DNA of 64,000 bases from Luteimonas sp. MC1825 (GTDB lineage: Bacteria; Pseudomonadota; Gammaproteobacteria; Xanthomonadales; Xanthomonadaceae), in NCBI RefSeq assembly GCF_014764385.1, contig NZ_CP061714.1, positions 1,116,001 through 1,180,000 on the forward strand. Reading direction: 5' to 3'. Positions within the stretch are counted from its first letter, which is position 1; every line of letters starts with the position of its first letter. Below are positions 62,497 through 64,000 of this stretch, piece after piece. The translations under genes and the position numbers were made by a program. The notes beneath the pieces are model-generated. The model did no database searches. It was not told the DNA's origin and saw nothing but the letters and a program-made list of their open reading frames with translations.

Positions 62497-63288
62497 ATGT
62501 TGGACCTCCATTGCCACCTGCTCCCCGCGATCGATGACGGGGCGGTTGACCTTGCCATGTCGCTGGAGATGGCGCGCATCGCCGTGGCCGATGGCATTAC
62601 CGTGACCGCGTGCACCCCGCACATCTATCCCGGCATGTACGAGAACAAGGGCCCGGACATCCGCGCGGCCATCGTCAGCCTGCAGGCCGAGCTGGACCGC
62701 GAGGGCATTGCGCTGAAGCTGGTGGAAGGCGCCGACGTGCACCTCGATCAGGGGCTGGCCGCCGGCATCCGCGATGGCCGCATCCCCACGCTGGCAGGCT
62801 CGCGCTACCTGCTGTTCGAGCCGCCGCACCACGTGGCGCCGCCGCGGCTGGAAGACACCATGTTCGAGTTGATGGCCGCGGGTTATGTGCCCGTGGTCAC
62901 ACATCCGGAGCGGCTGACCTGGGTGGAGCAGCATTACGACACCTTCGTGCGCCTGGCCGGGCGCGGGGTGTTCATGCAGGTCACGTCGGGCGCGCTCACC
63001 GGGCGTTTCGGCCGCCGCGCGCAGTACTGGGGCGAGCGGTTCGTGGGCGAGGGGCACTGCCACATCCTCGCCACCGACGCCCACCACCCCACGCGCCGCC
63101 CGCCGCTGCTGGCCGAGGGCCGCGAGGCCGCGGCGCGCCTGGTGGGTGCCGAGGAGGCCGGGCACATGGTTGTGACCCGGCCGGCTGCAATGATCGCCAA
63201 CGCCAGAGCGGATACACTTCCATCCCTTCCCGCACCTGCCATGCCGAAGCCTCCGCGCTTTTGGCAGAGACTGCTGCGTTCAGCCTGA
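62497..63288 (+). CDS. CpsB-type PHP-domain tyrosine phosphatase
   Basis: A 263-residue PHP-fold metal phosphatase of the CpsB/YwqE family, which in other bacteria dephosphorylates the tyrosine kinase controlling capsule or exopolysaccharide chain length. N-terminal metal ligands HCHLLPAIDDGA, then TACTPHIYPG, HPERLTW and TDAHHP motifs are all in place. The ATG at 62497 starts directly before the metal site; an in-frame ATG at 62470 is less likely. Its position 45 nt before a Wza-like export gene supports an exopolysaccharide role. Confidence 0.88.
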   Translation: MLDLHCHLLPAIDDGAVDLAMSLEMARIAVADGITVTACTPHIYPGMYENKGPDIRAAIVSLQAELDREGIALKLVEGADVHLDQGLAAGIRDGRIPTLAGSRYLLFEPPHHVAPPRLEDTMFELMAAGYVPVVTHPERLTWVEQHYDTFVRLAGRGVFMQVTSGALTGRFGRRAQYWGERFVGEGHCHILATDAHHPTRRPPLLAEGREAAARLVGAEEAGHMVVTRPAAMIANARADTLPSLPAPAMPKPPRFWQRLLRSA

Positions 63289-63333
63289 TTTTTAGCAAGG
63301 TCCCGCCCCCAGCTGGATCAAGAGGTCAATGTG

Positions 63334-64000
63334 ATGAAGAAAACCTGGTTGTTATTCGTCGCGCTACTGCTGACTACGCTGATGACCGCGTGTGCGTCGG
63401 GGGCTTCGAAACGGGCAATGATGGGGGCGGAGTTGCCAGCGCCCGACACCACCACCGCGTCCGGCGCGTACGAAGGCGCCACCGACTATCGTTTGGGCTC
63501 GCAGGACCTGCTGGAGATCAGCGTGTTCGGCGTGAGTGAGCTCAAGCACCAGACGAGGGTCAACTCCAACGGCCTTATCAACGTCCCCTTGGTGGGCAGC
63601 GTGATGGCGGGCGGCAAGACCGTCCCCGAGTTGGAGAAGGAACTCGCCCGGAAGTATGCGGAGGGCTACCTGCAGAACCCGCAGGTGAGCATTTTCGTCA
63701 CCGAATACACCAGCCAGAGGGTGACATTGGAGGGTGCCATAAACAAGCCGGGAATCTTTCCATTGACTGGCAAGACGTCATTGCTGCAGGCGATCGCGAT
63801 GGCCCAAGGTCTTCATGAGCTGGCCGATCCAAGCGGCATCGTGGTCTTCCGCTATGTCAACGGCGAGCGCATGGCCGCCGCGTTTGATATGAAAGCCGTC
63901 AGGGACGGCTCAATGCCCGACCCGCAGATCTACGGCGACGACGTGATCGTCGTCGAGCGCTCTGGAAGCCGGTCCGCTCTGCGGGAATTCCTCAAGAGCA
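63334..64000 (+). CDS. Wza/GumB-like polysaccharide export lipoprotein (cut at right edge)
   Basis: 222 residues are visible before the window ends; the frame is still open. Lipobox LMTAC (Cys20) follows a short signal peptide; then the Poly_export domain (YRLGSQDLLEISVFGV, TRVNSNGLINVPLVGSV) and a SLBB-type region (QRVTLEGAINKPGIFPLTGK). It forms the outer membrane channel for an exopolysaccharide (OPX family; Wza or Xanthomonas GumB). Rare codons such as tta and ata are more frequent here than elsewhere in the window. ATG 63334 is used; GTG 63331 is adjacent. Confidence 0.9.
   Translation, partial: MKKTWLLFVALLLTTLMTACASGASKRAMMGAELPAPDTTTASGAYEGATDYRLGSQDLLEISVFGVSELKHQTRVNSNGLINVPLVGSVMAGGKTVPELEKELARKYAEGYLQNPQVSIFVTEYTSQRVTLEGAINKPGIFPLTGKTSLLQAIAMAQGLHELADPSGIVVFRYVNGERMAAAFDMKAVRDGSMPDPQIYGDDVIVVERSGSRSALREFLKS

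Overview
The window is very GC-rich (about 70% by eye), has short gene gaps and many ATGA/GTGA start-stop overlaps. It looks like a chromosomal segment of a Xanthomonadaceae (Lysobacteraceae) gammaproteobacterium of the Lysobacter/Luteimonas/Thermomonas type. This placement is inferred from gene content: comEC-exbB-exbD-msbA-lpxK-kdsB, uvrC-pgsA-tRNA-Gly-tRNA-Cys, a fused alpha/beta 2-oxoacid dehydrogenase E1, and a single LolC/E-type permease. No marker gene was compared with a database. No rRNA, IS element, prophage, CRISPR array or replication origin was found.

Layout, left half. 1-2524 (minus): greB (cut by the window edge), a lipoprotein and a HerA-like ATPase (YjgR/DUF853). 2660-7802 (plus): LysM lytic transglycosylase, SelO AMPylase, ABC-F protein Uup. 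7825-9036 (minus): secreted collagen-like protein with a tail-collar-like C-terminus. 9173-14379: membrane diguanylate cyclase, exported M14 carboxypeptidase, POT peptide transporter, rhomboid protease. 14395-17093: a 59-residue protein, a Lys/Thr-repeat protein, a small GNAT protein, RluF and a cold-shock protein with a strong terminator. 17236-22593: DUF3298-type lipoprotein, Cfa, exported Dcp peptidase, glutathione peroxidase, UspA. 22669-27563 (minus): Fpr, an ABC exporter, and an ECF sigma/anti-sigma/DUF4097 operon. 27658-35265: class I fumarase, a cardiolipin synthase/PLD, PldA, small membrane proteins, a cytochrome c'-like protein, TcdA and TatD.

Layout, right half. 35448-42812: glycine-zipper protein, glutaryl-CoA dehydrogenase-like enzyme, GNAT, fused E1, a periplasmic-sensor EAL protein, an OmpA-family lipoprotein. 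42936-48655: a succinate dehydrogenase biogenesis island (ygfZ, SDHAF4-type sdh factor, sdhCDAB, MAPEG protein, sdhE, ygfX). 48682-57962: envelope biogenesis (lolC/E, lolD, comEC, exbB, exbD, msbA, lpxK, kdsB). 57970-62178: a thioredoxin-fold/NHL-repeat protein, uvrC, pgsA and two tRNAs. 62497 to the end: a CpsB-type PHP phosphatase and the start of a Wza/GumB-like export lipoprotein. These last two appear to open an exopolysaccharide locus that continues to the right.

The main themes are envelope biogenesis (Lol, lipid A flipping and synthesis, KDO activation, phospholipid synthesis and turnover), respiration and the TCA cycle (SDH with its assembly factors, fumarase), peptide scavenging, and redox or stress responses. 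Several plus-strand genes (selO, uup, tcdA, the NHL gene) have a -10-like hexamer followed by exactly 6 nt and then the ATG. This suggests leaderless transcripts.
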